In this document: positions 5,916 through 13,911 of the stretch, piece after piece | Layout: the number at the start of each line of letters is the position of its first letter | Numbering within the stretch: position 1 is the stretch's first letter | NCBI GenBank assembly: GCA_052144935.1 | Contig: JBKQPR010000090.1 | Span: 1 to 13,994, forward strand | Reading direction: 5' to 3' | DNA: 13,994 bases | Origin: JOPF133 sp052144935 | Lineage (GTDB): Bacteria > Acidobacteriota > Terriglobia > Bryobacterales > Bryobacteraceae | Made by a program: the position numbers and the translations under genes | Notes under the pieces: model-generated | Seen by the model: only the letters and a program-made list of their open reading frames with translations | Databases searched by the model: none | Told to the model about the DNA's origin: nothing

Positions 5916-8240
5916 ATGCTGTCTCAAACTGGCCTTCGAAGTATGCTCCTGACAGCCGCGGCGGGTGGTGTCCTGCTCGCGGCGGATGGGCCCTCGTTCG
6001 AGAAAACGGTTCAGCCGGTCCTCGCCAAGACGTGTGCCCCCTGCCACAATGCGCAACTGGCGTCGGGCGGGTTGGATATCGCCCCGTTCACCAAGCCCGC
6101 TTCGGTCGCCGGGCAGCGCGCCGACTGGGAGGCCATTTTGGATAAACTGCGCGCCGGGGAAATGCCGCCCGCGGGCGTGCCCCGTCCGCCAGAATTGGAC
6201 GCCGCCATCGCCTATATCCAGGGCCAATTCGACCAGGCCGACCGCAACGTCAAGCCCGATCCCGGCCGCGTCACCGCGCGCCGCCTGAACCGCGCTGAAT
6301 ACTCCGCGACCATCCGCGATCTGGTGGCCGTCGAGTTCCACGCCGAGCAGAGTTTCCCCACCGACGACCTGGGCAACGGCTTCGACAACAGCGGCGATGT
6401 GCTCACCATCTCGCCGGTGCTTATGGAAAAGTATCTGGCCGCCGCCGAGCGGATCGCGTCCCGCGCCATGGCGGTCGACCCTCTTCCCAAGCCCATCGAG
6501 CTGCAGTTCCACATCAAGGACAAGAAGATCCGCCGCGTGGATCCGAGCACTATCGAAGCCACCGGCCGGCTGGATTTCGACGGCGAGTACATCGTCCGCT
6601 TCGGCCTGCCCGGAGAGCGCGCGGCCGATGCCAAGCCCGTGACGCTGGGCTTCTGGATGGATGGCAAGCTGCTGCATACCATGCCCGTGGAAACCAAGCC
6701 GTCCGGGCTGGTGTATTTCAATCCCTACTCGGAAGAGCAGATGCGCCTCGTCCTGCCCGAGGGCCAGCACGTCTTCCGCGCCGGCTTCATCGGCGACGAT
6801 TTCGTCAAAGGTCTCACCGCCAAGGAAACCTACGACAACAAGAAAAACAAGTTTCTCGATTCCATCACCTTCATCGGCCCGTATCGCCCGCAGGCCGAAC
6901 CGGCCAGCCGCAAGCTGATCCTGCTCTGCGATCCCAAGACCGGGCCCGCCTGCGTCGAAAAGATCGTGACGAACCTGGCCCACCGCGCCTATCGCCGGCC
7001 GGCGACGCGCGCCGAAGTGGCTTCGCTCCTGAAGTTCGTGGCGCTGGCTAAGGCCCAGGGCCAATCCGTGGAGCAAGGCATTCAATTGGCGCTGGAGGCC
7101 ATGCTGGTTTCGCCGCACTTCCTGTTTCGCATCGAGCACGACCCCGGCCCCGCCGGCGAGGCCCACCGTATCAGCGACATCGAGCTGGCCTCGCGCCTGA
7201 GCTATTTCCTCTGGAGTTCCATGCCCGACGCGGAACTCCAAGGGCTGGCCGAAAGCGGCAAATTGCACCAACCCGCCGTGCTGGATGGCCAGGTGAAGCG
7301 GCTGATCGCCGACCCGCGATCCTCCGCGCTGGCCGATAACTTCGAGGGTCAGTGGCTGGAGCTGCGCAACCTGGAAGTGGTGAAGCCCGACCCGCAGAAA
7401 TTCCCCGAGTGGAGTCCCGAATTGCGCGACGCCATGCGCACCGAGACGCGCCTGTTCTTCGACCACGTGCTGCGCGAGAATCGCCCGCTGGCGGAATTCC
7501 TGGACGCCAAGTACACCTATTTGAACGCCCGCCTGGCGAGGTTCTACGGCATCCCCGGCGTGGAGGGCGACGACTTCCGCCGCGTCGACCTGACCCCCGA
7601 TCGAGGCGGCGATCAGCGCGGCGGCCTCCTCAGCCAGGCCAGCGTGTTGACGGTTTCCAGCTATCCCACCCGCACTTCAGTGGTGATCCGCGGCAAGTAC
7701 ATCCTGGGGAACATTCTGGGAACGCCGCCGCCCCCGCCACCGGCGGATGTTCCGCTACTGGATGAGGCCGCCGTGGGCACCTCGGCGTCGCTGCGCCAGC
7801 AGATGGAAGCCCATCGCGAAAATGCCGTGTGCGCCTCCTGCCACAGCAAAATGGACGTGCTCGGCTTCGGCCTGGAGAACTACAACGGCATCGGCAAGTG
7901 GCGCACCATGGACGGCAAATTTCCGGTGGACGCGACCGGCACGCTGCCCAATGGCAAGAGCTTCAACGGCCCGGCGGAAATGCGCGCGGCCCTGCTCAGC
8001 CGCCTGCCCGATTTCGCCCACTGCATCACCGAAAAGATGCTCACCTATGCGCTGGGCCGCGGCGTGGGCCCGAACGACCGCCGCACCGTCGATGAGATCG
8101 ACCGCAACCTGGCGGCCCAGGATTACCCGTTTCAATCGTTCATTTTCGAAGTCGTCCGCAGCCTGCCTTTCCAATCGCGGCATGGCGAGCTGACGATCAG
8201 CCAGAATGTAGTCAAGCCCAAAGAGGTGGTTGCCCGATGA
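5916..8240 (+). CDS. Diheme planctomycete-type cytochrome c protein (DUF1587/1592/1588/1585)
   Basis: This 774-residue exported protein opens with a short hydrophobic signal (LLTAAAGGVLLAADG) and a c-type heme motif CAPCH (residues 40-44) in a planctomycete cytochrome domain. Next comes the DUF1587 segment (RRLNRAEYSATIRDL…FPTDDLGNGFDNSGDVL), then a beta-rich middle (about residues 190-330). The DUF1595/1592 part carries AHRAYRRPATRAEV, LVSPHFLFRIE and ELASRLSYFLWSSMPD, and the DUF1588 part YTYLNARLARFYGIPGV. A second heme motif CASCH (639-643) precedes FGLENYNGIGKWR and the DUF1585 end (TEKMLTYALGRGVGPNDR). An electron-transfer or oxidative role at the cell envelope is likely, but the substrate is unknown. 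The start at 5916 is the first in a plausible signal context; 5943 is an alternative. The stop overlaps the next gene's ATG (ATGA). Confidence 0.92.
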   Translation: MLSQTGLRSMLLTAAAGGVLLAADGPSFEKTVQPVLAKTCAPCHNAQLASGGLDIAPFTKPASVAGQRADWEAILDKLRAGEMPPAGVPRPPELDAAIAYIQGQFDQADRNVKPDPGRVTARRLNRAEYSATIRDLVAVEFHAEQSFPTDDLGNGFDNSGDVLTISPVLMEKYLAAAERIASRAMAVDPLPKPIELQFHIKDKKIRRVDPSTIEATGRLDFDGEYIVRFGLPGERAADAKPVTLGFWMDGKLLHTMPVETKPSGLVYFNPYSEEQMRLVLPEGQHVFRAGFIGDDFVKGLTAKETYDNKKNKFLDSITFIGPYRPQAEPASRKLILLCDPKTGPACVEKIVTNLAHRAYRRPATRAEVASLLKFVALAKAQGQSVEQGIQLALEAMLVSPHFLFRIEHDPGPAGEAHRISDIELASRLSYFLWSSMPDAELQGLAESGKLHQPAVLDGQVKRLIADPRSSALADNFEGQWLELRNLEVVKPDPQKFPEWSPELRDAMRTETRLFFDHVLRENRPLAEFLDAKYTYLNARLARFYGIPGVEGDDFRRVDLTPDRGGDQRGGLLSQASVLTVSSYPTRTSVVIRGKYILGNILGTPPPPPPADVPLLDEAAVGTSASLRQQMEAHRENAVCASCHSKMDVLGFGLENYNGIGKWRTMDGKFPVDATGTLPNGKSFNGPAEMRAALLSRLPDFAHCITEKMLTYALGRGVGPNDRRTVDEIDRNLAAQDYPFQSFIFEVVRSLPFQSRHGELTISQNVVKPKEVVAR

Positions 8241-9574
8241 TTACCCGCAAAGCGCTTCCGCGGCGCACGTTTCTGAGAGGAATGGGGACGGCCATCGCGC
8301 TGCCGTTCCTGGACGCCATGTCGCCGGCCATGGCCGCCAGCTCCGCGCCTGCCAAGGTGCGAATGGCGTTCGTCTACGTGCCCAACGGCATCATCATGAA
8401 CAACTGGAATCCGGATTACGAGGGCAAGCTCACCCAGCTTCCGCGCACCCTCAAGTCCATGGAGCCGTTCAAGGACGACATGCTGTTGATGGGCAATCTG
8501 ACCCACAACACCGGCCGGGCGCTGCTGGACGGAGCGGGCGATCACGGCCGCTGCTGCGGCTCTTACATGACCGGAATTCAGGTGAAGAAGACCACCAACG
8601 ACATCCGCGCGGGCGTCTCCATGGACCAGATCGTGGCCAGGCAGGTGGGCGGGCAGACGCGCTTCCCTTCGCTTGAATTGGGCCTGGAGGATGCGCGCCA
8701 ATCCGGCGATTGCGATTCCGGTTATTCCTGCGCCTACACCAACAACCTGGCCTGGCGCAGCGAGACCCAGCCGCTGCCGCCCGTCCTGGATCCGCGCGCT
8801 CTGTTCGAGCGGCTCTTCGGCAATGGCGTGGTGCTCAGCCCCGAAGCGCGCCTGCGCCAGTCGCTCTATCGCCGCAGCATTCTGGATTTCGTGACCGACG
8901 ACACCCGGAAGCTGGAATCCGGCCTCGGGCCCACCGACCGCCGCAAGCTGGATGAGTACCTGTCGTCGATCCGCGAAGTGGAGCGGCAGATCGAGCGCGC
9001 CGAAAAGGACAACCAGCAGATCGATCCGCACATGGAAAAGCCCTACGGCGTGCCGGCCGATTTCGCCGAGCATTTCAAGCTCATGACCGATATGATGACC
9101 ATCGCGTTCCAGGCGGACCTGACCCGCGTGGTCACCTTCCTGGTAACGCACGAGGGCACTTCGCGCGCCTACCGCGAGATCGATATCTCGGACGGCCATC
9201 ACCCCCTGACGCACCACCGCAATCAGCCCGACCTGATAGAGAAGGTGTCGCGGATCAATGAGTACCAATTGAAGCAGTTCGCACTGTGGATCGCCAGGAT
9301 GAAGGCGATCAAGGAAGGCGACCGCAGCCTGCTGGACAATTGCATGATCGTCTACGGCGCGGGCCTTTCCGACGGCAACCGGCATCTGCACGAGGATCTG
9401 CCCACGATGATGGTGGGCCGCGGCGGCAACTACGTCAAAACCGGCCGCCGCGTGGTCTACCGCAAGGAGACCCCCATGTGCAACCTGTTCCTGACCATGA
9501 TGGACCGCATGGGCGTCCACACGGAGCACTTCGGCGACGCGACGGGGCGGCTGGAAGGGCTGGACCTGACGTAA
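8237..9574 (+). CDS. DUF1552 family protein, Tat-exported
   Basis: This 445-residue protein has an N-terminal twin-arginine signal (RRTFLRGMGTAIALPFLDAM, residues 9-28) followed by AMAASSAPAKVRMAFVYVPN, so it is probably exported folded. The body has the DUF1552 hallmarks: FVYVPNGIIMNNWNP, then LMGNLTHNTGR, GAGDHGRCCGSYMTG, and near the end GDRSLLDNCMIVYGAGLSDGNRHLHEDLPTMMVGRGG. The latter resembles the C-terminus of DUF1501/sulfatase-like proteins. The family is usually found next to DUF1592-type cytochromes in planctomycetes, verrucomicrobia and acidobacteria. The ATGA overlap with the upstream gene indicates translational coupling. The biochemical function is not established. Its length is normal for the family. 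Confidence 0.93.
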   Translation: MITRKALPRRTFLRGMGTAIALPFLDAMSPAMAASSAPAKVRMAFVYVPNGIIMNNWNPDYEGKLTQLPRTLKSMEPFKDDMLLMGNLTHNTGRALLDGAGDHGRCCGSYMTGIQVKKTTNDIRAGVSMDQIVARQVGGQTRFPSLELGLEDARQSGDCDSGYSCAYTNNLAWRSETQPLPPVLDPRALFERLFGNGVVLSPEARLRQSLYRRSILDFVTDDTRKLESGLGPTDRRKLDEYLSSIREVERQIERAEKDNQQIDPHMEKPYGVPADFAEHFKLMTDMMTIAFQADLTRVVTFLVTHEGTSRAYREIDISDGHHPLTHHRNQPDLIEKVSRINEYQLKQFALWIARMKAIKEGDRSLLDNCMIVYGAGLSDGNRHLHEDLPTMMVGRGGNYVKTGRRVVYRKETPMCNLFLTMMDRMGVHTEHFGDATGRLEGLDLT

Positions 9575-9593
9575 CGGGTGACGTGATCACCCG
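9575..9593 (+). terminator. Hairpin directly after the DUF1552 stop
   Basis: CGGGTGA (9575-9581) and TCACCCG (9587-9593) form a 7-bp stem with a 5-base loop starting right after the TAA at 9572-9574. No T-run follows, so it is not a standard intrinsic terminator. It could still stabilise or end the operon transcript. Confidence 0.4.
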
Positions 9594-9633
9594 CTCCGAA
9601 GCCAGCCTCCGCGGGTGCCGCCAGTCGGCGGAG

Positions 9634-9959
9634 CTAGATCCCGTGCGGAGAAGCCGCTCTTTCCGAGTGGCGCGTAATCCGGCCGAAGCTTCCCAGAAGA
9701 GGACTCACGGTTCGGTAGTCCTGTTCGTCTTCGTCGAAGACCTCCAGCGACTTGCGCCATGCGGCTTGCTGCTGGTCGTTGATCTCGCCCAGGTACAACA
9801 CCGTCCGCTGCACGGTCCTGGAGCCGCCTGCTGGCGGCCAACCAGCGCATCGTCGCCGAGGCCGCGCCGCATGCCCCGGGCAGCCGGCGATTCTCCACCA
9901 CGCTGAAGCAGCGGTGAGCCTTGCCGTCCTTCTTTCGCTTGGTGCTTGCGCAGAAACAT
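9634..9959 (-). pseudogene. IS1634-like transposase, decayed N-terminal fragment
   Basis: Reading leftwards from ATG at 9959 gives MFLRK. After a frame change the sequence reads KRKKDGKAHRCFSVVENRRL. About 50 bases of unrelated sequence follow, and after another frame change RTVQRTVLYLGEINDQQQAA…WRKSLEVFDEDEQDYRTVS appears. This joined sequence is the familiar beginning of IS1634/IS4-group transposases ('KRKKDGKxHxYWSVVENRRL…VQRTVLYLGEIND'). The frame ends at TAG 9634-9636, about 100 residues into a protein that should exceed 400, so the DDE catalytic core is gone. No terminal inverted repeats were seen. It lies between the convergent ends of the DUF1552 operon and mutY. Confidence 0.8.
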
Positions 9960-10005
9960 CGGAAGCAGCAGCATGCCGGAAGTCGAGTCGAGGGCGCCCA
10001 ACAGC

Positions 10006-11079
10006 TCAAGCGCTCTCCCGCAGCACTCCTGCCAGTTTGAGCCCCTTGCGCGCGGTGGTGCTCAGCGGAATTTCCAGGCACTCGGCCGCCCGGAACCAGC
10101 GCAGGGCGCCGGCCGCCGGGGTGCCCTCAGGGCCCACCCGCGCCGCCGCCTCCTTCACCGTGAAGGTATAGTGGTGGTGCGTGATGGTGTGGCGGAAGGT
10201 GCCCAGCGTTTTGCCCAGGCGCGCGGCCGGCAGATCGTCGGGCGAGGGGAGGTCCCAAAAGCCGGCCATGCGGCGGGCTTCGGAATCCCGGCGGCGCAGC
10301 AGGATGCCGCGGCGGCTGCGCACCACCAGCAGCACTCCCTCCAGCGCTACCGGTTCGGTCCTGCGCAGCTTCACCGGAAGCTGTGCGGCGGTCCCCTGCT
10401 CCCGCGCCTGGCAACAGGAGGCCAGCGGGCAAAGCAGGCAGAGCGGGTTTCGCGGCACGCAGACAGTGGCGCCGAGTTCCATGAGCGCTTGGTTGAACGT
10501 GCCGGGGTCGCGCGCATCGAGCCAGGATTCGGCCACCGCGCGGAAGCGCTCGCGGGTGTGCGCGCTGGAGATATCGGCGGCATCGTTTTCGACCCGCGCA
10601 ATCACCCGCAGGACGTTGCCGTCTACTGCCGCGCGGGCCTTGCCGAAGGCCATGCTGGCGATGGCGGCGGCGGTGTAATCGCCGATGCCGGGCAGCGCCC
10701 GAAGAGCCGCATATTCGCCGGGAAACGCGCCCGCCGCGGCGATCTCACGGGCCGCGCGGAGCAGGTTGCGGGCGCGCGAATAGTAGCCCAGGCCGCTCCA
10801 CAGCGTGAGCACTTCCTCTTCGCCGGCGCGGGCCAACGCTTCCACCGTGGGGAAACGCTCCAGAAACCGCAGGTAGTAGGGAATCGCCGCCTGCGCGCGG
10901 GTCTGCTGGAGCATGATTTCGGAGATCCAGATGCGATAGGGATCCGGACTCGCGCGCCAGGGCAGCTCGCGATGGCCGCGGCGGTACCAGGCTGCCAGCA
11001 ACTTGGCCACAGGCGGCTGCTTCGGCCGTTGCTTCAGGCGTTGCTTCAGGCGTTGCTCTACTCCAGGACGCGCAGCCAT
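10006..11079 (-). CDS. mutY: A/G-specific adenine glycosylase MutY
   Basis: This 357-residue protein removes adenine mispaired with 8-oxoguanine. Catalytic Glu54 is in WISEIMLQQT. The helix-hairpin-helix LRALPGIGDYTAAAI is followed by catalytic Asp153 in AVDGNVLRV. The iron-sulfur cluster cysteines are Cys207-x6-Cys214-x2-Cys217-x5-Cys223. The C-terminal third is a NUDIX-like domain that recognises 8-oxoG (FWDLPSPDDLP…GTFRHTITHHHYTF). The start at 11079 overlaps the end of the S24-peptidase gene by 22 bases, so the two are likely translated together. Residues 8-22 (EQRLKQRLKQRPKQP) are an unusual basic extension encoded by a 12-base tandem repeat. Starts further upstream lie inside the neighbouring gene in another frame and were rejected. 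Confidence 0.95.
   Translation of the reverse strand: MAARPGVEQRLKQRLKQRPKQPPVAKLLAAWYRRGHRELPWRASPDPYRIWISEIMLQQTRAQAAIPYYLRFLERFPTVEALARAGEEEVLTLWSGLGYYSRARNLLRAAREIAAAGAFPGEYAALRALPGIGDYTAAAIASMAFGKARAAVDGNVLRVIARVENDAADISSAHTRERFRAVAESWLDARDPGTFNQALMELGATVCVPRNPLCLLCPLASCCQAREQGTAAQLPVKLRRTEPVALEGVLLVVRSRRGILLRRRDSEARRMAGFWDLPSPDDLPAARLGKTLGTFRHTITHHHYTFTVKEAAARVGPEGTPAAGALRWFRAAECLEIPLSTTARKGLKLAGVLRESA
11014..11057 (-). repeat. 12-bp tandem repeat inside the mutY start region
   Basis: CGTTGCTTCAGG occurs at 11027-11038 and 11039-11050, followed by the partial copy CGTTGCT (11051-11057) and preceded by a degenerate copy (11014-11025). Because the unit is 12 bases, changes in copy number would add or remove four residues (QRLK) in the MutY N-terminus without breaking the frame. 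Confidence 0.75.
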
Positions 11080-11876
11080 TCGGCGACCACGGCGAAATCC
11101 TCGGGGCTTACATCCCAGGCTTCGAATTCCTGGTTGAGCGGCTCCAGCCGGATGCGCTCGTGGCGCCACTGGGCGTCGTCTTCCAAAATCTGGCCTTCGG
11201 AAACCTTGACGCTGGTGTACTTCTTCACCGTGTACCGGGCGGTCTCGTCCATGGCGCCGAAACGCTGGATGAGCAGGATCTTGTTCTGGCGCGACCCAAC
11301 CGGGTGGAGACGAAACAGGTTCAGGCTGCCATCCGGGATGCGCGGCTCCATGGATTGGCCCACCACGTGCGCCACGAACAGATCGCGCCCGAGGCGCACG
11401 CCCTCGGGGGCCCGCACCCAATCCTCGGGTTCGGAGGGCATCTCCTCGCCCAGGCCGCCGGCCGCCGCCCGCAGGCTGTAGAGCGGCAGGTGGCTGATGT
11501 AAGGCCGCACTTCGACGGGCGCGACATGTTCGCTGTAGAGCCGGTCGAGCACGCGCGTGAACGCGTCCACCTCCACCTCCCGTCGGGCGCTCACCCGCAG
11601 CACATTGGAGAGCGAATCCTCCAGCGACTGAAGGTAGGCTTCCGCGCCGTATTCCTGGAGACGCCGTGCAATGTCCGGCTCCAGAGCGTCCAGGACTTCG
11701 GCGTCTTCCGGCGCGGCGATATCGTCGAATCGCGGGCGTAACCGCACCCAACCGCGGTCGGCCGCCGGGTCGATCAGCAGTACGCCGATGTTCTCGGGCG
11801 CCTGGCCGGGCAGGGCCGCTTCCAGGAGTGCATAACACCCCTGGCGGCGCTTGGCAATGGGGATCACGGCCGGCAT
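11058..11876 (-). CDS. S24-family (LexA/UmuD-like) peptidase with non-HTH N-terminal domain
   Basis: This 272-residue protein ends in a LexA-like S24 domain: nucleophile Ser175 in VGQSMEPRIPDGS, general base Lys218 in YTVKKYTS, and an Ala139-Gly140 pair in LRAAAGGLGE where LexA-type proteins cut themselves. The Ala-to-Ser distance (36) is nearly that of E. coli LexA (35). The first ~125 residues are not a helix-turn-helix. They begin KRRQGCYALLEAALPGQAPENIGVLLIDP, which resembles DUF3037-type domains ('…R.NIGVVLFDP'). It could therefore be a damage-triggered protease or sensor that does not bind DNA directly. It overlaps mutY by 22 bases, linking it to DNA repair. The start at ATG 11876 is the first sensible Met; a GTG at 11945 would add 23 residues. 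Confidence 0.85.
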   Translation of the reverse strand: MPAVIPIAKRRQGCYALLEAALPGQAPENIGVLLIDPAADRGWVRLRPRFDDIAAPEDAEVLDALEPDIARRLQEYGAEAYLQSLEDSLSNVLRVSARREVEVDAFTRVLDRLYSEHVAPVEVRPYISHLPLYSLRAAAGGLGEEMPSEPEDWVRAPEGVRLGRDLFVAHVVGQSMEPRIPDGSLNLFRLHPVGSRQNKILLIQRFGAMDETARYTVKKYTSVKVSEGQILEDDAQWRHERIRLEPLNQEFEAWDVSPEDFAVVAEWLRVLE

Positions 11877-11951
11877 GCGATTTGCGTTTCTATGGTACCT
11901 GTTCCTCTTATCGGCAGCAAACGCAAAACCCTCACTGACTTTCACGGGACT

Positions 11952-12067
11952 TCTGTATTCACCGCGGAGACCCAGAGAAAACGGAGGAAGCGCAGAGAAA
12001 ACAAGCGTTATTCTTGCCTTTCTCCGCGCTTCCTCCGTTATCTCCGCGTCTCCGCGGTGAATACAGA
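11952..12067. repeat. 116-bp long inverted repeat (hairpin element)
   Basis: The left arm (11952-12000) and right arm (about 12019-12067) are 49 bases each and match at 45 of 49 positions when paired, beginning TCTGTATTCACCGCGGAGAC. The inner CAAG/CTTG pair extends the stem around a 7-base loop. The arms carry GGAG-rich periodic sequence (CGGAGGAAGCGC). It starts 12 bases after the stop of the VWA gene and ends about 75 bases before the S24 gene's likely start. It could end or protect the VWA transcript, or be a small palindromic mobile element. Similar 'CCGCGGAGACGCGGAG' palindromes are, from memory, widespread in soil-bacterial genomes. Confidence 0.85.
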
Positions 12068-12078
12068 GCCCCGTAAAC

Positions 12079-13191
12079 TCAAGGCCGCTCTTGCCCGCCC
12101 GTGGCAGGCACGCTGCCAGGGACGGGGCTGGGGTAATAACAACAGCGCGCGCGAATCTTCACCGTCGGCAGGGACGGCACCTTCACGTCGATCTTGCGGA
12201 AGAGCTTGGGCTTGAAATCCGACTCGATGTCCGGAACGTAGCGCAGAATGTACTGCGTGGTGATTTCCCCGGAGATGCCGCTCACGGCGTCGATGATGCC
12301 CTTGGAAATCGCCGCGGTGTAGCCGCCCGTCCCTACCGTGATGGCGTAATTGCCGGCGTCCTGTGGATTCGACAGGTAGCCCGAAATGTCCTTGTAAGGG
12401 TCGTTGAGGGGGTAAAAGACCCGGCCGCCGGTTTCGGTGGCGAGGCGTTCCAGAACCGCCTCATCCTCATTCTCGAATCCGAACGCCTTGGTGCTCATCC
12501 CGTAGATCGTCACCAGGTTGCGCTGGGCGATTTCCAAAACCTGATCCAGACTCTTGTCCCCGACGCTGTTGTGGCCGTCACCCACCACAATCAGCACGCG
12601 GCGGGGTTCGTACGGCTCGCCGTTCACAAGCTGCCGGTTGGTGCAGGCCTTGTAGATCGCGTCATACAGGGACGCGCCGCCTCCCGGTTTCATCTTGCGC
12701 ACCTTTTCGGCGATCGGCTCGGAGTCCTGCGTGGTATTCACCAGCAGCTCGGCTTCGTTGGAATAAGCGATCAGGTAGCCGCGGTAGCGGGGGTCTCCGG
12801 GAAGCAGGTTCCACACCAATTCGAGGATGGCGTCCTGATAGTTCTTCCAGTGGATCCGCATGTTGTTGCTCATGTCGACCAGGAAGCCCACCACGATCGG
12901 CTGGCGCTGATCGTGGCTGAAGAATTTGATGCGCTGCGGCCGGCCTTCGTCGAGGATCTGGAAATCCTTGGCTTCCAGGTTGGAAAGAAACTTGCCTTTA
13001 TCGTCGGTCACGGTGACCGGGACAATCACCTCGGTGGCCTGGGCGGCGAAGCGCGGAGTATGCTCGTCCGCCGCCTTGCTGCCGGGAGCGCCGGACTGCG
13101 GCGTGGCCTGCTGCTGCGGCTGCTGCTGAGCGGCGGAAGCGACCAACCACAGGAGGCCGCAGAAGAAAAGCGCTATGGATAGTCGAAGCAC
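12079..13191 (-). CDS. Secreted VWA-domain protein (acidobacterial VWFA-related family)
   Basis: This 370-residue protein starts with a signal peptide (LRLSIALFFCGLLWLVASAAQ), followed by a Gln/Pro/Ala-rich linker (residues 22-45). A beta segment follows (EVIVPVTVTDDKGKFLSNL…KDFQILDEGRPQ), which is typical just before the VWA domain in the 'VWFA-related acidobacterial' family (TIGR03436). The VWA fold runs from about residue 99 (PIVVGFLVDMSNNM) to 260 and includes GGGASLYDAIYKAC and VLIVVGDGHNSVG. The metal site is not quite standard: DMSNN replaces DxSxS, with Asn110 at the last Ser. The protein probably mediates extracellular protein binding; its partner is unknown. The start is GTG at 13191, with GAGGCG 9 bases upstream. 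It is not obviously in an operon, since the inverted repeat follows it. Confidence 0.88.
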   Translation of the reverse strand: MLRLSIALFFCGLLWLVASAAQQQPQQQATPQSGAPGSKAADEHTPRFAAQATEVIVPVTVTDDKGKFLSNLEAKDFQILDEGRPQRIKFFSHDQRQPIVVGFLVDMSNNMRIHWKNYQDAILELVWNLLPGDPRYRGYLIAYSNEAELLVNTTQDSEPIAEKVRKMKPGGGASLYDAIYKACTNRQLVNGEPYEPRRVLIVVGDGHNSVGDKSLDQVLEIAQRNLVTIYGMSTKAFGFENEDEAVLERLATETGGRVFYPLNDPYKDISGYLSNPQDAGNYAITVGTGGYTAAISKGIIDAVSGISGEITTQYILRYVPDIESDFKPKLFRKIDVKVPSLPTVKIRARCCYYPSPVPGSVPATGGQERP

Positions 13192-13291
13192 GGGGGTTCA
13201 CGCCTCTGACCTATTCTAGCAGCCATTCGCGATTTTCGCCCGGCCGCGGATCGCCGTGGTCCGCCCACGCGGCCGCGGGCAGTGGGATCCT

Positions 13292-13810
13292 TCAAGGCAG
13301 TTGCAGTGGCTTCATTTTGGGTGGGTACTTGTCGAACGACTTCTTGACCATGTCGTCGAGCTTGCCCTCGATTTTGTACGCGTCGCTCTTGTCCTCCCGC
13401 GCGATGGCGCGCCAGACCAACGATCGCGTGCCAGGGTCGCGCAGATCGATCACCAGGGTGCCTTCGGTAAACGGAACTCTCACCACCCGTGTGCCCCAAC
13501 CTCGCCAGCCCGCCGGATAGGTTTCGACCTGGGTGCCCCTCACCGAACCGAGCGTATAGCGAACATTGAGATCGGATGGACCCGAGGGCACGAATTCGAG
13601 TCCCTTCGCCTCTAAATACTTCTGGATGTCGGCGTTCAGCCGCTTTCGGGTCAGTTCGCTGTTCAGGGCCGGGTTCTTGCTATTCAGGCGGCCGTCGCGG
13701 ATTGCGAAAGTCCTGAATTTGGAGAAATCCACGGCCTGATCGGATTCGACGTCAATTTTCTGCGCCCAAGCGCTGAGGGTAATCAGCAAACCGAGTGCGA
13801 GCGTCTTCAT
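13292..13810 (-). CDS. DUF4136 family secreted protein
   Basis: This 172-residue protein has a short signal sequence (MKTLALGLLITLSAWAQ) and the DUF4136 pattern. The N-terminal part reads VDFSKFRTFAIRDG ('d.s.y.TFa…'). Next comes a helix that anchors the conserved set of small variable-length segments (ELTRKRLNADIQKYLEAKGLEF), then SDLNVRYTLGSV. The C-terminal half has GTLVIDLRDPGTRSLVWRAIA and a closing helix (KLDDMVKKSFDKYPPK). DUF4136 proteins are often lipoproteins, but no lipobox cysteine is visible here, so it is probably periplasmic or secreted. Its function is unknown. The start at 13810 (ATG) gives the signal peptide; a frame extends to 13828. It lies about 100 bases upstream of the VWA gene in the same direction and could share its transcript. 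Confidence 0.88.
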   Translation of the reverse strand: MKTLALGLLITLSAWAQKIDVESDQAVDFSKFRTFAIRDGRLNSKNPALNSELTRKRLNADIQKYLEAKGLEFVPSGPSDLNVRYTLGSVRGTQVETYPAGWRGWGTRVVRVPFTEGTLVIDLRDPGTRSLVWRAIAREDKSDAYKIEGKLDDMVKKSFDKYPPKMKPLQLP

Positions 13811-13911
13811 ATCCGGCGAATCTAACATACTCGGCGGCTCTATGCCACTAGGTCTTCGACCGCGAGATACTGTATTACTAAACCTTGAATTCTTTGCGCG
13901 GCGCGACGATT

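Noticed and set aside
5904..7466. A 520-codon open frame on the minus strand
   Set aside because: It lies antisense to the DUF1592-type gene, whose heme motifs and domain order are clear. The frame is open only because of the GC-rich codon usage.
8132..9529. A 465-codon open frame on the minus strand
   Set aside because: It is antisense to the DUF1552 gene, shows no recognisable motifs and is His/Gln/Val-rich, as expected for a mirror frame.
9946..11481. A 511-codon open frame on the plus strand
   Set aside because: It is antisense to mutY and the S24 peptidase gene, both of which have intact catalytic residues.
11080..11838. N-terminal extension of mutY to 11838
   Set aside because: The extra ~250 residues overlap the S24 peptidase gene in another frame and are Arg/Gly/Pro-rich without motifs. 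MutY has normal length from 11079.
12091..13182. A 363-codon open frame on the plus strand
   Set aside because: It is antisense to the VWA gene, which has a signal peptide and a ribosome site.
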